The notes below the pieces were generated by a model. That model did not search any database. It was not told the origin of the DNA and saw only the letters and a program-made list of their open reading frames with translations. The translations under genes and the position numbers were made by a program. A stretch of DNA of 64,000 nucleotides from JBCCMQ01 sp039026235 (lineage in GTDB: Bacteria; Pseudomonadota; Alphaproteobacteria; Rhodobacterales; Rhodobacteraceae), in the NCBI GenBank assembly GCA_039026235.1, contig JBCCMQ010000015.1:8603-72602 (forward strand), given 5' to 3'. Below, piece after piece: positions 8,714 to 17,558 of the stretch; the stretch's first letter is position 1; each line of letters opens with the position of its first letter.

Positions 8714-9604
8714 ATGCTGCTGAGAACACCCGCCTTTGAGAACTACATTTTGCCCGCCCGGGCCCATCCTCAGATCTGGCGCCTTGTCTTGGGCGTGCTG
8801 CTACTGCTTTTGGTCTACGCGGCCTTCATTGCAGCCGCCGGCGGGGCGATTTTTGCAATTGGAGGAATGGAAGGCCTTGATGCCGCGTTCCTGCGGATGT
8901 CGCGCCTGAACCAGCCGGGCGATGTGATTCTTGTGCTCACGACATTCGTCGGACTGCCCTTGGGCGCCGCCGCCTCGGTACGCCTGCTTCACCGGCGATC
9001 TGCGGCAACCCTTTTCGGTCCAAGCACGCGAACCGTTCGAGATTTTCTCCGTTGCGCAGGTGTCACGGCAGCGGTCTATGCGCCCATCCTGTTCCTCTGG
9101 TTTATTTTCAACGATGCGCAACCGGGATTGCCGCCCGCGACATGGCTTCTGTTTCTGCCAGCTACCCTTCTTGGCCTGCTCGTTCAGACAGGTGCGGAAG
9201 AGCTCGTCTTCCGTGGCTATCTGCAACAGCAATCTGCGGCGCGCTTTGCCAGCCCGTTCTTCTGGATGATCCTGCCCAGTATCGGCTTTGGCATGTTGCA
9301 TTTCGATCCGGCGACAATGGGCGCCAACGCATGGATCATCGTTGCCGCGACGGGTATTTTCGGGCTGCTTGCGGCGGATCTGACAGCCCAGTCGGGCAGT
9401 ATCGGCGCCGCCTGGGGTTTGCACTTTGCCAACAATTTCTTTGCTCTGGCCGTTATAGCAGTGGACGATACGATAACCGGACTTGCGCTTTACCGGACCC
9501 CCTATGGAGCCGCTGACCCAGAGATTTCGACCATCGCGCTTGCAAGTGACGCGGCCTCTTTGCTTCTTGCCTGGGCTTTGTGTCGTCGTGTCGTTCGACG
9601 TTGA
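8714..9604 (+). CDS. CPBP family intramembrane metalloprotease
   Basis: This 296-residue multi-pass membrane protein has the CAAX-protease/bacteriocin-processing motifs in order: EELVFRG (Glu162-Glu163, Arg167), GFGMLHF (His196) and GLHFANN (His237, Asn241). About eight hydrophobic segments are visible, the first at residues 22-50. Family members cleave substrates within the membrane; prenylated-protein processing is a eukaryotic role, and bacterial substrates are mostly unknown. It is divergent from ilvD, with about 180 bp of shared promoter space. Confidence 0.9.
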   Translation: MLLRTPAFENYILPARAHPQIWRLVLGVLLLLLVYAAFIAAAGGAIFAIGGMEGLDAAFLRMSRLNQPGDVILVLTTFVGLPLGAAASVRLLHRRSAATLFGPSTRTVRDFLRCAGVTAAVYAPILFLWFIFNDAQPGLPPATWLLFLPATLLGLLVQTGAEELVFRGYLQQQSAARFASPFFWMILPSIGFGMLHFDPATMGANAWIIVAATGIFGLLAADLTAQSGSIGAAWGLHFANNFFALAVIAVDDTITGLALYRTPYGAADPEISTIALASDAASLLLAWALCRRVVRR

Positions 9605-9663
9605 TTGCATTTAGCCATGCCGGGTCTTAAATCAGCGACCAGATTTGACGGACCCACACACAG

Positions 9664-10620
9664 ATGAACTGGATCTCCAACTACGTTCGCCCGACGATCA
9701 ATTCGCTGTTCTCACGGCGGGAACTGCCGGACAATTTGTGGCTGAAGTGCCCGGAATGCGGTTCGATGCTGTTTCACCGCGAGCTGAGCGAAAACCTGAT
9801 GGTATGCACCGATTGCAACCACCATATGGCGATCTCGCCACGGGCGCGCTTTACCAACCTGTTCGATGGCGGCGTCTTTACCGAAGTTGCGGTGCCATCT
9901 CCGCTGCAGGATCCGCTGCATTTTCGCGATCAGAAACGGTATCCCGACCGCATGAAGGCGGCGCAAAAGTCAACAGGTGAGGCCGAGGCAATGCTGGTGG
10001 CCGAAGGCGAGATGGGCCGGACCCCGATTGTCGCAGCTGCGCAGGACTTCCAGTTCATGGGTGGATCCATGGGGATGTACGTGGGCGATGCGATCATAAC
10101 GGCCGCCGAGCGCGCCGTGGCGCTTGGCCGGCCGTTGATCCTGTTCTCGGCCGCAGGCGGCGCGCGCATGCAAGAGGGCATCCTAAGCCTCATGCAGATG
10201 CCCCGCACGACCGTTGCCGTAGAAATGCTGAAAGAAGCGCGCCTGCCCTATATCGTGGTGTTGACCCATCCGACGACCGGCGGTGTCACGGCGTCGTACG
10301 CAATGCTGGGCGACATTCAGATAGCTGAGCCCAACGCGCTGATTTGCTTCGCTGGCCCAAGGGTTATCGAACAGACCATCCGCGAGAAGCTGCCCGAAGG
10401 TTTTCAAAGGGCCGAGTATCTTCTGGATCATGGGATGCTGGACCGGGTGATTGAACGCAAAGATATGCGCAATGAACTGATCACGATCACCCGCATGCTG
10501 ATGGGCCTTCCGCCTGCGATTGCCGGCGATCTGCCGGCGCCGGGTCGGGTGTCTTCGCCCGCCGAAGAGGTGGCAGCCCAACCGGCGGACGCGCCTAAAG
10601 TTGAGGATGCGGCCGAGTGA
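9664..10620 (+). CDS. accD: acetyl-CoA carboxylase carboxyltransferase subunit beta
   Basis: AccD transfers carboxyl from biotin to acetyl-CoA, with AccA, to make malonyl-CoA. The 318-residue protein has the N-terminal zinc ribbon (CPECG at about 31-35, CTDCN at about 53-57) and a crotonase-like core with GGSMGMYVGDAI, FSAAGGARMQEG and LTHPTTGGVTASYAMLGD. The C-terminal 40 residues are a Pro/Ala-rich tail. The stop overlaps the folC start (GTGA), the usual accD-folC pair. Confidence 0.97.
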   Translation: MNWISNYVRPTINSLFSRRELPDNLWLKCPECGSMLFHRELSENLMVCTDCNHHMAISPRARFTNLFDGGVFTEVAVPSPLQDPLHFRDQKRYPDRMKAAQKSTGEAEAMLVAEGEMGRTPIVAAAQDFQFMGGSMGMYVGDAIITAAERAVALGRPLILFSAAGGARMQEGILSLMQMPRTTVAVEMLKEARLPYIVVLTHPTTGGVTASYAMLGDIQIAEPNALICFAGPRVIEQTIREKLPEGFQRAEYLLDHGMLDRVIERKDMRNELITITRMLMGLPPAIAGDLPAPGRVSSPAEEVAAQPADAPKVEDAAE

Positions 10621-11957
10621 ACCCGACCGCCCAGCCGGCCCAACCCCGGGAGATCGATACCGACCGCCTTGCCATGCTCGCCATGATCCAGGCGCCATCC
10701 GACGGCGTGCTTGCCCGGATGATGGCGCTGCACCCGAAGATCATCGATCTAACGCTGGACCGGGTCTGGCGCCTTCTCGAACGCCTTGGACACCCGGAAA
10801 AGAAACTGCCGCCCGTAGTGCATATCGCGGGAACCAACGGCAAGGGCTCTACCCAAGCCATGATCCGCGCCGGGCTGGAAGCAGGCGGAGACCTGGTCCA
10901 TGCCTATACATCACCGCATTTGGCACGGTTTCACGAACGCATCAGGCTGGCGGGAAAGCTCATTGACGAAGATGAACTGACCAGGATCCTGAACGACTGC
11001 GAAGCTGCCAACGGCGGTGCTGAGATCACGTACTTTGAGATCACGACGATCGCCGCACTGCTGGCCTTCACCAGAGTAAAGGCGGACTGGACCCTGTTGG
11101 AGGTCGGGTTGGGCGGCCGTCTTGATGCGACCAACGTCGTCAAGCAGCCGCGCCTGACAATCATCACGCCAGTATCGATAGATCACCAGCAGTTTCTGGG
11201 AGAGACAATCCCAGAAATTGCCGCTGAAAAAGCCGGGATCATTAAACCCGGGGTGCCTTGCGTTGTGGCACCTCAACGCGACGACGCGTTAAATGTTATC
11301 GAAAACCGCGCAATGCGCGCGGGCACGCCTCTGTTGGTGTATGGGCAGCACTGGCATGTCTGGCAGGAACGCGGGCGCCTGATTTTTCAGGATGAGACCG
11401 GTCTTCTAGATCTCCCGCTGCCAAATCTGAAGGGTGGCCACCAGATCCAGAACGCCGGGGCGGCCCTCGCCGCTTTGCGCGAGCTTGGCGCCGATGACGC
11501 CAGTTGCGAAGCCGCGGTGACGCGGGCGTACTGGCCCGCACGGATGCAAAAGATGCGGTCCGGACCCCTAGTGGAAGCGGCGGCGGGATCGGATCTGTGG
11601 CTTGACGGCGGACACAATGAAGCAGCGGGCGTCGCCCTTTCCGAAACGCTCGCCGAGATGGCACGGAAGCCGACTTTTCTTATTGTCGGCATGTTGGGGA
11701 CCAAAGATGCCGACGGCTATCTTGCGCCGCTTTGCGACGCCGTGGATGGCCTGATGGCCGTGACGATACCGGAAGAGGCAGCAGCCATGCCGGCAGCGCA
11801 GATTGCCGCTTCGGCCGACGCCCAAGGAATACCCTCCGATTGCGCCACGGATGTCGAAACCGCCATTCGAAGGATCACAGACGCGCACCCAGGTGCGCGA
11901 ATCGTAATTTGCGGATCGCTTTACCTTGCTGGCAAAGTGCTGCGCGACAACGCTTAG
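10617..11957 (+). CDS. folC: bifunctional folylpolyglutamate synthase/dihydrofolate synthase
   Basis: The 446-residue Mur-ligase family enzyme adds glutamate to dihydropteroate and folates. The P-loop is HIAGTNGKGST, followed by YTSPHLARFHERIRL, EVGLGGRLDATN, ISIDH-type VSIDHQQFLG and EKAGIIKPG. The C-terminal domain has WLDGGHNEAA. The GTG start is coupled to accD by a four-base overlap. Confidence 0.96.
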   Translation: MNPTAQPAQPREIDTDRLAMLAMIQAPSDGVLARMMALHPKIIDLTLDRVWRLLERLGHPEKKLPPVVHIAGTNGKGSTQAMIRAGLEAGGDLVHAYTSPHLARFHERIRLAGKLIDEDELTRILNDCEAANGGAEITYFEITTIAALLAFTRVKADWTLLEVGLGGRLDATNVVKQPRLTIITPVSIDHQQFLGETIPEIAAEKAGIIKPGVPCVVAPQRDDALNVIENRAMRAGTPLLVYGQHWHVWQERGRLIFQDETGLLDLPLPNLKGGHQIQNAGAALAALRELGADDASCEAAVTRAYWPARMQKMRSGPLVEAAAGSDLWLDGGHNEAAGVALSETLAEMARKPTFLIVGMLGTKDADGYLAPLCDAVDGLMAVTIPEEAAAMPAAQIAASADAQGIPSDCATDVETAIRRITDAHPGARIVICGSLYLAGKVLRDNA

Positions 11958-11985
11958 GCGGCCGCGCAGCGTTACCAATACCGAA

Positions 11986-12014
11986 CCGGACCTACCGCGG
12001 CGCGGCGGGTCCGG
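11986..12014. terminator. possible bidirectional terminator hairpin
   Basis: CCGGACC (11986-11992) and GGTCCGG (12008-12014) form a 7-bp stem in the gap between the convergent folC gene and the 42-residue gene. There is no T-tract on either strand, so it may only be a stabilising 3' hairpin. Confidence 0.35.
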
Positions 12015-12028
12015 CGTACCCGGCCCAA

Positions 12029-12157
12029 TCAGATCTGTCCTGAAATGAGCTTCCGAAACTGGCGGCCCCTCTCGCGCCGCCCCGCATCGTTATAATAGTT
12101 GGTATCAATCGACCCATCGGCCCGGCGCCGAATGGGCACCTCTGTGAAATCAAACAT
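12029..12157 (-). CDS. conserved-looking small basic protein (42 aa)
   Basis: The peptide starts FDFTEVPIRRRADGSIDT and is rich in Arg and Tyr (YYNDAGRRERGRQFRKL). The ATG at 12157 is preceded by GGAGAAAGTG, a strong ribosome site, which favours this start over the longer 62-codon frame. I recall short Rhodobacterales proteins with a similar RR-DGSID-YY-GRR pattern but cannot name a family. It contains no membrane segment; the charge suggests nucleic-acid or membrane-surface contact. Confidence 0.6.
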   Translation of the reverse strand: MFDFTEVPIRRRADGSIDTNYYNDAGRRERGRQFRKLISGQI

Positions 12158-12439
12158 CACTTTCTCCAATACGCACTTTGGCGTGGGCGCCTTCTGACAT
12201 CCCGGAGAAGTGAACACTTGAAGAAGTTCTGAAGGGCGGATGAATTTTGGCCTGAATTCAGTCGCTATCCGAGGGAATTGACGCTGCGTTAGCGGACTGC
12301 CTGTCGCGAAAGGTAAGGAATACCCGACTTGTAGAAATTGCCGCGCGTCAACAACTGAAACTCAACAAAAAGACTATCCGCCAAATGTCAAAAGACTCGG
12401 CGGCCCACTCTGATCAACCACCACGACACAATTACAGTC

Positions 12440-13843
12440 ATGTCTCAACCGACGGAACACGACACGAAACTGCAAAGCGCCCTGCGATGGGGCGGGCAAT
12501 GGATTCTGTCCAGCTTTTTCCGCACGACCGAAATCGAAGGTAGAGAGAATTTGCCGGCAAACGGGCCAACCATCGTTGTGGCAAACCATGGCAACAGCCT
12601 GGTGGACGGCGCGCTTCTTGCTGTGCATCTGCCCCGCCCGGTCAGGGTACTGGCGGCAGGGAGTGTCTGGGGATACAAACCCATCGTGCCGCTGCTGAAC
12701 TTGGCCGGAACCATTCCCGTTTTTCGGCGGTATGAGACAGCCAACAGCATTCGAAAGAACGCGCAGACTTTTGGAGCGGCGGCCGACCATCTGACAGATG
12801 GCGGGGCTCTTGTCATATTTCCCGAAGGCGTCAGCCACAATGAGCCGGGCCTGCAACCGGTCAAATCCGGCGCTGCCCGCATAGCTCTGCATTCCCTGAA
12901 GCATTTGGGTGAAGCCGGCAATCTGAACATTGTGCCCGTCGGATTGGTATTCGACGCCAAGAGCCGCTTCAGATCGCGTGCATTGATCCGGATCGGAAAG
13001 CCGATCAACGTAACCGATCATCTGGCTGGCTTAGGATCTGTTAGAAACCCGGCTGCGGCTGTCCGGTCCCTGACGGACGCGATTGCCCGATCAATGGAAG
13101 AAACCGCGCCAAGCTATCCTTCCTGGGAAGAGGCGCGCCTGATCGGGCGCGCGGCCGATATCTGGATGCAGCCACAATCGTCTCTGCCTCGCAAAATGGA
13201 ACTGGCAATTGGAACACGCTTCAGACAGCGACTGTCGGCGCTGTTATCCGACGCCGCGAACGGTTCCAGCGCACGTGCCAAGCGATTGTTGGACACGCTT
13301 GCCGCCTATGACCTGGAACTGTCTCGGGCGGGCTTGCGCGACCCGCAGGTCGCCGCGACATTCCCGGCCTGCGCCGTTGCGCGAACGGGGCTTACAACGG
13401 CAACCGAGATGATCCTTCGCTTCCCGGTGGCTTTGATCGGGATGGCCCTGAATGTTGCACCCGTTTTTGTCGCCCGACTGATGAGCCACGGGCGCGACCG
13501 AGACAAGAAAGCCACTTGGTCGATTTTCGCGTCGCTCTTTCTTTTCCCGCTCTTCTGGCTGGCGCAGGCCCTGGCCTTGGGGATGATGACTGGTGGTCTG
13601 ACTGGCCCCTGGTTAGGGGCACTCGCCGGACTGGGTGTCCTGCTTCTGTCACCCATCTTGGGCAGGGTTGCGCTGATCTTTATGGATCAATTCAGTCGCA
13701 GTGTGCACGAAACCAAGGGTTGGTGGCGCCTGCGCACCCAGCGAAACGTCACGGACAGGCTGCGCGCCCTGAGGTCCTGCATACTGCGCCAGATCGAAGA
13801 TCTTTTGCGCAATACGGTGCACGATCTGCCGGAACTTAGCTGA
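12440..13843 (+). CDS. lysophospholipid/glycerol-phosphate acyltransferase with C-terminal membrane domain
   Basis: The 467-residue protein has a PlsC-type domain in residues 20-215: NHGNSLVDG (His-x5-Asp instead of the usual His-x4-Asp), IPVFRRYE, and FPEGVSHNEPGLQPVKSGAARIAL. This spacing and FPEG-S-H pattern resemble the bacterial relatives of yeast Gpt2/Sct1-type acyltransferases. A Ser/Arg-rich helical linker and two or three hydrophobic segments (about residues 330-430) follow, which should anchor it to the inner membrane. Acyl acceptor unknown. Confidence 0.85.
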   Translation: MSQPTEHDTKLQSALRWGGQWILSSFFRTTEIEGRENLPANGPTIVVANHGNSLVDGALLAVHLPRPVRVLAAGSVWGYKPIVPLLNLAGTIPVFRRYETANSIRKNAQTFGAAADHLTDGGALVIFPEGVSHNEPGLQPVKSGAARIALHSLKHLGEAGNLNIVPVGLVFDAKSRFRSRALIRIGKPINVTDHLAGLGSVRNPAAAVRSLTDAIARSMEETAPSYPSWEEARLIGRAADIWMQPQSSLPRKMELAIGTRFRQRLSALLSDAANGSSARAKRLLDTLAAYDLELSRAGLRDPQVAATFPACAVARTGLTTATEMILRFPVALIGMALNVAPVFVARLMSHGRDRDKKATWSIFASLFLFPLFWLAQALALGMMTGGLTGPWLGALAGLGVLLLSPILGRVALIFMDQFSRSVHETKGWWRLRTQRNVTDRLRALRSCILRQIEDLLRNTVHDLPELS

Positions 13844-13861
13844 ATGACGCCTTGAACCCAA

Positions 13862-14839
13862 GTGACCCTTGCCGGACCGGGGCCAAGCGCGCAAACTACC
13901 CCAGTGAACCGGATCCAAACCTCTGATGCTTTTACCTTGCGCCGACGCCAGAACGGTGGCGGCACGCCTGTGCTGAATACCTGGGGCGCGAATTCGGACT
14001 ATGGCACCCTGCGCGATGTGCTTCTTGGCCCGGTCGAAAACTACCGCTGGCTCAAGACGTCGTCATTGTCGAAAAAGACCCTCCGCCGCGGCGGGCAGTT
14101 TGATGCCGCGCTCGCGGCCAGCCAATACGGTGAAATGTGCGATGCCTACACCTCGGCCGGGGTAACCATGCACCGCCATGCGCCCGATCCGGATTTGCCC
14201 TACCAGATTTTTGCTCGCGACAGCAGTGTCATGACACCCTTCGGGGCGGTCATCACCAACATGGCCCAATGGTGGCGCCGCGGAGAGAACTTTCGTGCCA
14301 TCGAGACCTACACCGAACTCGGGATCCCAATTTATGACTTTGTCACCGCGGGAACGTTTGAAGGCGGGGACTTCAATGTGATCGAACCGGGGGCGGTTCT
14401 GATCGGCTGGGAAGGCCCAGAGGGGCGCAGCCAGTTCGAAGGCGCCAACCAGCTGCGGACATGGTTCGAAGCCGAAGGTTGGGACGTCTTCCTGACCGAT
14501 ATCGACCCTTACTACGTGCACATCGACCTGATGGTCGTGATGCTGGCACCCAAGCTGGCGGCGGTCTGCACCGCATGCACCGACGCTGCCGTGCTCGACT
14601 GGATGGCCGGCAAGGGCATTCGCATCATTGATGTTCCCTTCAAAGAGACGATGGATCTTGGCTGCAATGTTGTTGCCCTTGGCGACGACCGCGTCTTGCT
14701 GCCTGCCGCATCAACGAGCCTGAAGGCGCAACTGAAGGCGGAAGGTTTCACCATCTACGATCCCGAGTTGTCGATGATCACCCAAGGCGGCGGCGGTGTG
14801 CACTGCATGTGCCAGGCCCTGCGTCGCGACCCTGTCTGA
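13862..14839 (+). CDS. dimethylarginine dimethylaminohydrolase/amidinotransferase family
   Basis: The 325-residue penta-beta-propeller guanidino-modifying enzyme has GTFEGGDFNVI, the catalytic His in YYVHIDLMV and the catalytic Cys near the C-terminus (GGGVHCMCQALRRDP, Cys315). Related enzymes hydrolyse methylated arginines to citrulline, or transfer amidino groups. The start is uncertain: the GTG at 13862 gives 14 extra residues compared with an in-frame GTG at 13904, and neither has a clear ribosome site. No arginine catabolism genes lie nearby. Confidence 0.82.
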   Translation: MTLAGPGPSAQTTPVNRIQTSDAFTLRRRQNGGGTPVLNTWGANSDYGTLRDVLLGPVENYRWLKTSSLSKKTLRRGGQFDAALAASQYGEMCDAYTSAGVTMHRHAPDPDLPYQIFARDSSVMTPFGAVITNMAQWWRRGENFRAIETYTELGIPIYDFVTAGTFEGGDFNVIEPGAVLIGWEGPEGRSQFEGANQLRTWFEAEGWDVFLTDIDPYYVHIDLMVVMLAPKLAAVCTACTDAAVLDWMAGKGIRIIDVPFKETMDLGCNVVALGDDRVLLPAASTSLKAQLKAEGFTIYDPELSMITQGGGGVHCMCQALRRDPV

Positions 14840-14854
14840 GGCACCCGTTTTCTA

Positions 14855-15928
14855 CTAGGCGCCCCATTCGGCCGACTGCATTTCGCGCAGGCGGCTGGCG
14901 GTACGGTCAAATTCGAAGCGCCCCTCACCTTCCATGTAAAGGCTTTCGGGGACGGCGGCGGCGCTTGCGATCAGGCGCACATTGGCTTCGTACAGCGCGT
15001 CGATAAGGGTCACAAAGCGCCGGGCTTCGTTAAAATTGTCCCGGTCCATCTGAGGAATGTCGTCGATGATCAGAAGGCGCACCGCCTCGGCAATCGCCAA
15101 GTAGTCGGCTGGGCCAAGCGCTCGTGCGCAAAGTTCCCAAAAAGACGCCCGCGCCATTCCATTGAAAAAGGCCGGCAGCTCAACCTCGCGCCCCTGGACG
15201 GTCAGGTGCATCGGGGCGGCCTCGCCCCCGGTCAGATCCGACCAAATTGCATCGATTTTTGCACGCGCCTCAGGTCCCGTGGGACAGAAATACACTGGCG
15301 CCCCGGCAAGCCGATTTTGCCTGTGATCGGTGGGCGAAGCCAGTTCGTAGACCTCGGTTCGGTTTTCAATCAAGTCGATGAAGGGCACGAAAAGCTGGCG
15401 GTTCAGCCCGTCCTTGTAAAGATCACGGGGCGGACGGTTTGAGGTTGTCACCACGGTCACGCCCGCATCAAAAAGCGATTGAAACAGCCGCCCGACTATC
15501 ATCGCGTCCGTGATGTCCGTGATTTGCATTTCGTCGAATGCAAGCAGCCGGAGCCCATCGGTCACTTCCTGTGCAACGGGCGCCAGCGCGTCAGAGACAC
15601 CGGTCTTCCGTGCGGCATGCATGCCTGCATGTATTTCCTGCATGAACGCATGAAAATGGACGCGCCGCTTGTCCGAAATCGCGACAGTTTCGGCAAAAAG
15701 GTCCATCAAAAGGGATTTACCACGGCCGACACCGCCCCAAAGATACAAACCCTTAACCGGCGCGGCACGTTTAGCAAAAAGGCCCGACAGGCCCCTCTTT
15801 TGCGCCGGTCCTTCTTCCAGCGCACTGCATATCCGGTCAAGTATCGGAAGCACGTCAATCTGGGCCGGATCCTCGGTAATGCTGCCGACGGCCACAAGTT
15901 CCTGGTAAGACTGACGAACAGATCCCAT
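14855..15928 (-). CDS. zapE: cell division protein ZapE (AFG1-like ATPase)
   Basis: The 357-residue P-loop ATPase has Walker A GGVGRGKS and a Walker B-type LLAFDEMQITDI, then VVTTSNRPPRDLYKDGLNR and FIDLI, typical of the ZapE/AFG1 family. In E. coli ZapE binds FtsZ and destabilises Z-ring bundles under stress; mitochondrial AFG1 has a protein-quality role. The full length is intact. It is convergent with the dimethylargininase-like gene, only 15 bp apart. Confidence 0.93.
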   Translation of the reverse strand: MGSVRQSYQELVAVGSITEDPAQIDVLPILDRICSALEEGPAQKRGLSGLFAKRAAPVKGLYLWGGVGRGKSLLMDLFAETVAISDKRRVHFHAFMQEIHAGMHAARKTGVSDALAPVAQEVTDGLRLLAFDEMQITDITDAMIVGRLFQSLFDAGVTVVTTSNRPPRDLYKDGLNRQLFVPFIDLIENRTEVYELASPTDHRQNRLAGAPVYFCPTGPEARAKIDAIWSDLTGGEAAPMHLTVQGREVELPAFFNGMARASFWELCARALGPADYLAIAEAVRLLIIDDIPQMDRDNFNEARRFVTLIDALYEANVRLIASAAAVPESLYMEGEGRFEFDRTASRLREMQSAEWGA

Positions 15929-16279
15929 AACTTCGCCTTAGCGCGACGCGCTGTGACTTTAAAGCCGCGCGCGACCGGGCTGTTATTCGATAACAGGCCC
16001 AAAGGTTTGCACCCGGCAGGCATCGTTGCCATCTTTCAGTCGCTGGGTGGACGGGATCACGACGTGGACTTGCTGGACTGCGTCTGGGGCACGAAATAGC
16101 CAGGGGGAAGGGTGACGAGGAAGGTTTTCCAAGTGACCACTGGCAGATCTCACCACCGCGTGTGACATATCGGTGCTGTCGGCCTTGCCCCGGGCCGGCA
16201 TTTTTGGCGCACAGAACCGAATGCGTACCATCACAAAAATTCGATTGACCGCCAGATGCTGCAGCATAGGGTGGCGCGG
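15929..16279. other. intergenic region between zapE and the MFS gene
   Basis: This 351-bp gap must hold both divergent promoters. ORFs crossing it on either strand have no recognisable domains and extend into zapE or the MFS gene antisense, so they were not called. No clear hairpin with a T-tract and no tRNA was found. Confidence 0.4.
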
Positions 16280-17521
16280 ATGTCCGAAAGCTCTCGCCCT
16301 CTTTTGACGCCAATTCTGGTCGGTGGATGCGTCATCATCCTCGCCTCGTTTGCGGTGCGTGCGGCTTTCGGTGTCTTTCAGATTCCAATCGCCGAGGAAT
16401 TCGGCTGGGCCCGAGCCGAATTTTCACTGGCGATCGCGATCCAAAACCTGGCCTGGGGCATTGGCCAGCCGATATTCGGCGCAGTGGCAGAACGCATCGG
16501 AGACAGAAAGGCCATCATCCTGGGCGCCTTGTGCTACGCGATGGGCCTTGTCCTTTCATCCATGGCTGTAACCCCAATTGCCCATCAGGTGCTTTCGGTC
16601 GCGATTGGCTTTGGCGTTGCCGGAAGCGGTTTCGGCGTCATTCTTGCGATCGTTGCGCGCGCATCCAGCGACGAAAACAGATCGATCTCGATGGCGATTG
16701 CAACGGCAGCCGGATCCGGCGGGCAGGTGATCGGGCCGCCATTGGCCGAGGCTCTGCTGGCATTTGTCACATGGCAGATGGTTTACGTGATTTTCGCGGT
16801 CATCGTTCTTGCCAGTCTTTTGGTCCTGCCGATGATGCGCACGCCGGCCCCTGCCAAGCGAGGCGAACTTGAGGCGTCGATGGGATCGGTTCTACGAAAG
16901 GCGTTTCGCGACCCGTCCTACAGCCTGATCTTCCTCGGGTTCTTTTCCTGCGGCTACCAGCTTGCATTTGTGACGGCGCATTTTCCGGCAATGGTGACTG
17001 AGATGTGCGGGCCAATCGCAGTCGGCGGACTTTTGGACACTATCGGCATATCGACGACTTCGGCGCTGGGGGCGGTGTCACTATCCATCATTGGCATTAC
17101 GAATATTGCGGGAACGCTCCTGGCAGGTTGGTTGGGCAATCACTATCCCAAGAAGTACCTGCTGGCCCTTATCTACACCGGGCGCACGATTGCCGCCGCG
17201 ACCTTTATCATGCTTCCGATCACACCCACATCGGTGTTGATCTTTTCGGCAGTCATGGGGTCATTGTGGTTGGCGACCGTGCCGCTGACATCGGGTCTTG
17301 TCGCCCACCTGTATGGCCTTCGCTACATGGGCACGCTCTACGGTTTCGTCTTCTTCAGTCACCAGTTGGGCAGCTTTATCGGTGTCTGGCTGGGTGGGCG
17401 GATGTACGATGCCTATGGCGACTATTCGGCGGTTTGGTGGGTCGGCGTGGCGGTGGGGGCCTTCAGCGCAATTGTTCATCTGCCGATCAAGGAACGCCCG
17501 GCACAGCTTGCCCCGGCCTGA
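16280..17521 (+). CDS. MFS transporter
   Basis: The 413-residue protein has twelve predicted hydrophobic segments in two halves and the loop 2-3 motif GAVAERIGDRKAIILG, a variant of the MFS G-x-x-x-D-R-x-G-R/K signature. The GFGVAGSGFGVILAIVAR segment of helix 4-5 and the later YPKKYLLALIYTGR loop fit the oxalate/monocarboxylate-like (OFA/MCT) MFS branch. The ATG at 16280 is preferred to one 8 codons earlier because MSESSRP is the likely cytosolic N-terminus. Substrate unknown. Confidence 0.88.
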   Translation: MSESSRPLLTPILVGGCVIILASFAVRAAFGVFQIPIAEEFGWARAEFSLAIAIQNLAWGIGQPIFGAVAERIGDRKAIILGALCYAMGLVLSSMAVTPIAHQVLSVAIGFGVAGSGFGVILAIVARASSDENRSISMAIATAAGSGGQVIGPPLAEALLAFVTWQMVYVIFAVIVLASLLVLPMMRTPAPAKRGELEASMGSVLRKAFRDPSYSLIFLGFFSCGYQLAFVTAHFPAMVTEMCGPIAVGGLLDTIGISTTSALGAVSLSIIGITNIAGTLLAGWLGNHYPKKYLLALIYTGRTIAAATFIMLPITPTSVLIFSAVMGSLWLATVPLTSGLVAHLYGLRYMGTLYGFVFFSHQLGSFIGVWLGGRMYDAYGDYSAVWWVGVAVGAFSAIVHLPIKERPAQLAPA

Positions 17522-17525
17522 ATAG

Positions 17526-17545
17526 TGCGGACATTTGGTCCCGCA
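17526..17545. terminator. weak terminator-like hairpin
   Basis: TGCGGAC and GTCCCGCA can pair with one bulged C around a short A/T-rich loop; AAATTTC follows on the plus strand. It sits between the convergent MFS and hydrolase genes. The stem is imperfect, so the call is tentative. Confidence 0.3.
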
Positions 17546-17558
17546 AATTTCGGGCCGT

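Noticed and set aside
15479..16099. Frame across zapE and the gap to the MFS gene
   Set aside because: It is mostly antisense to zapE and its downstream end has no domain or ribosome site.
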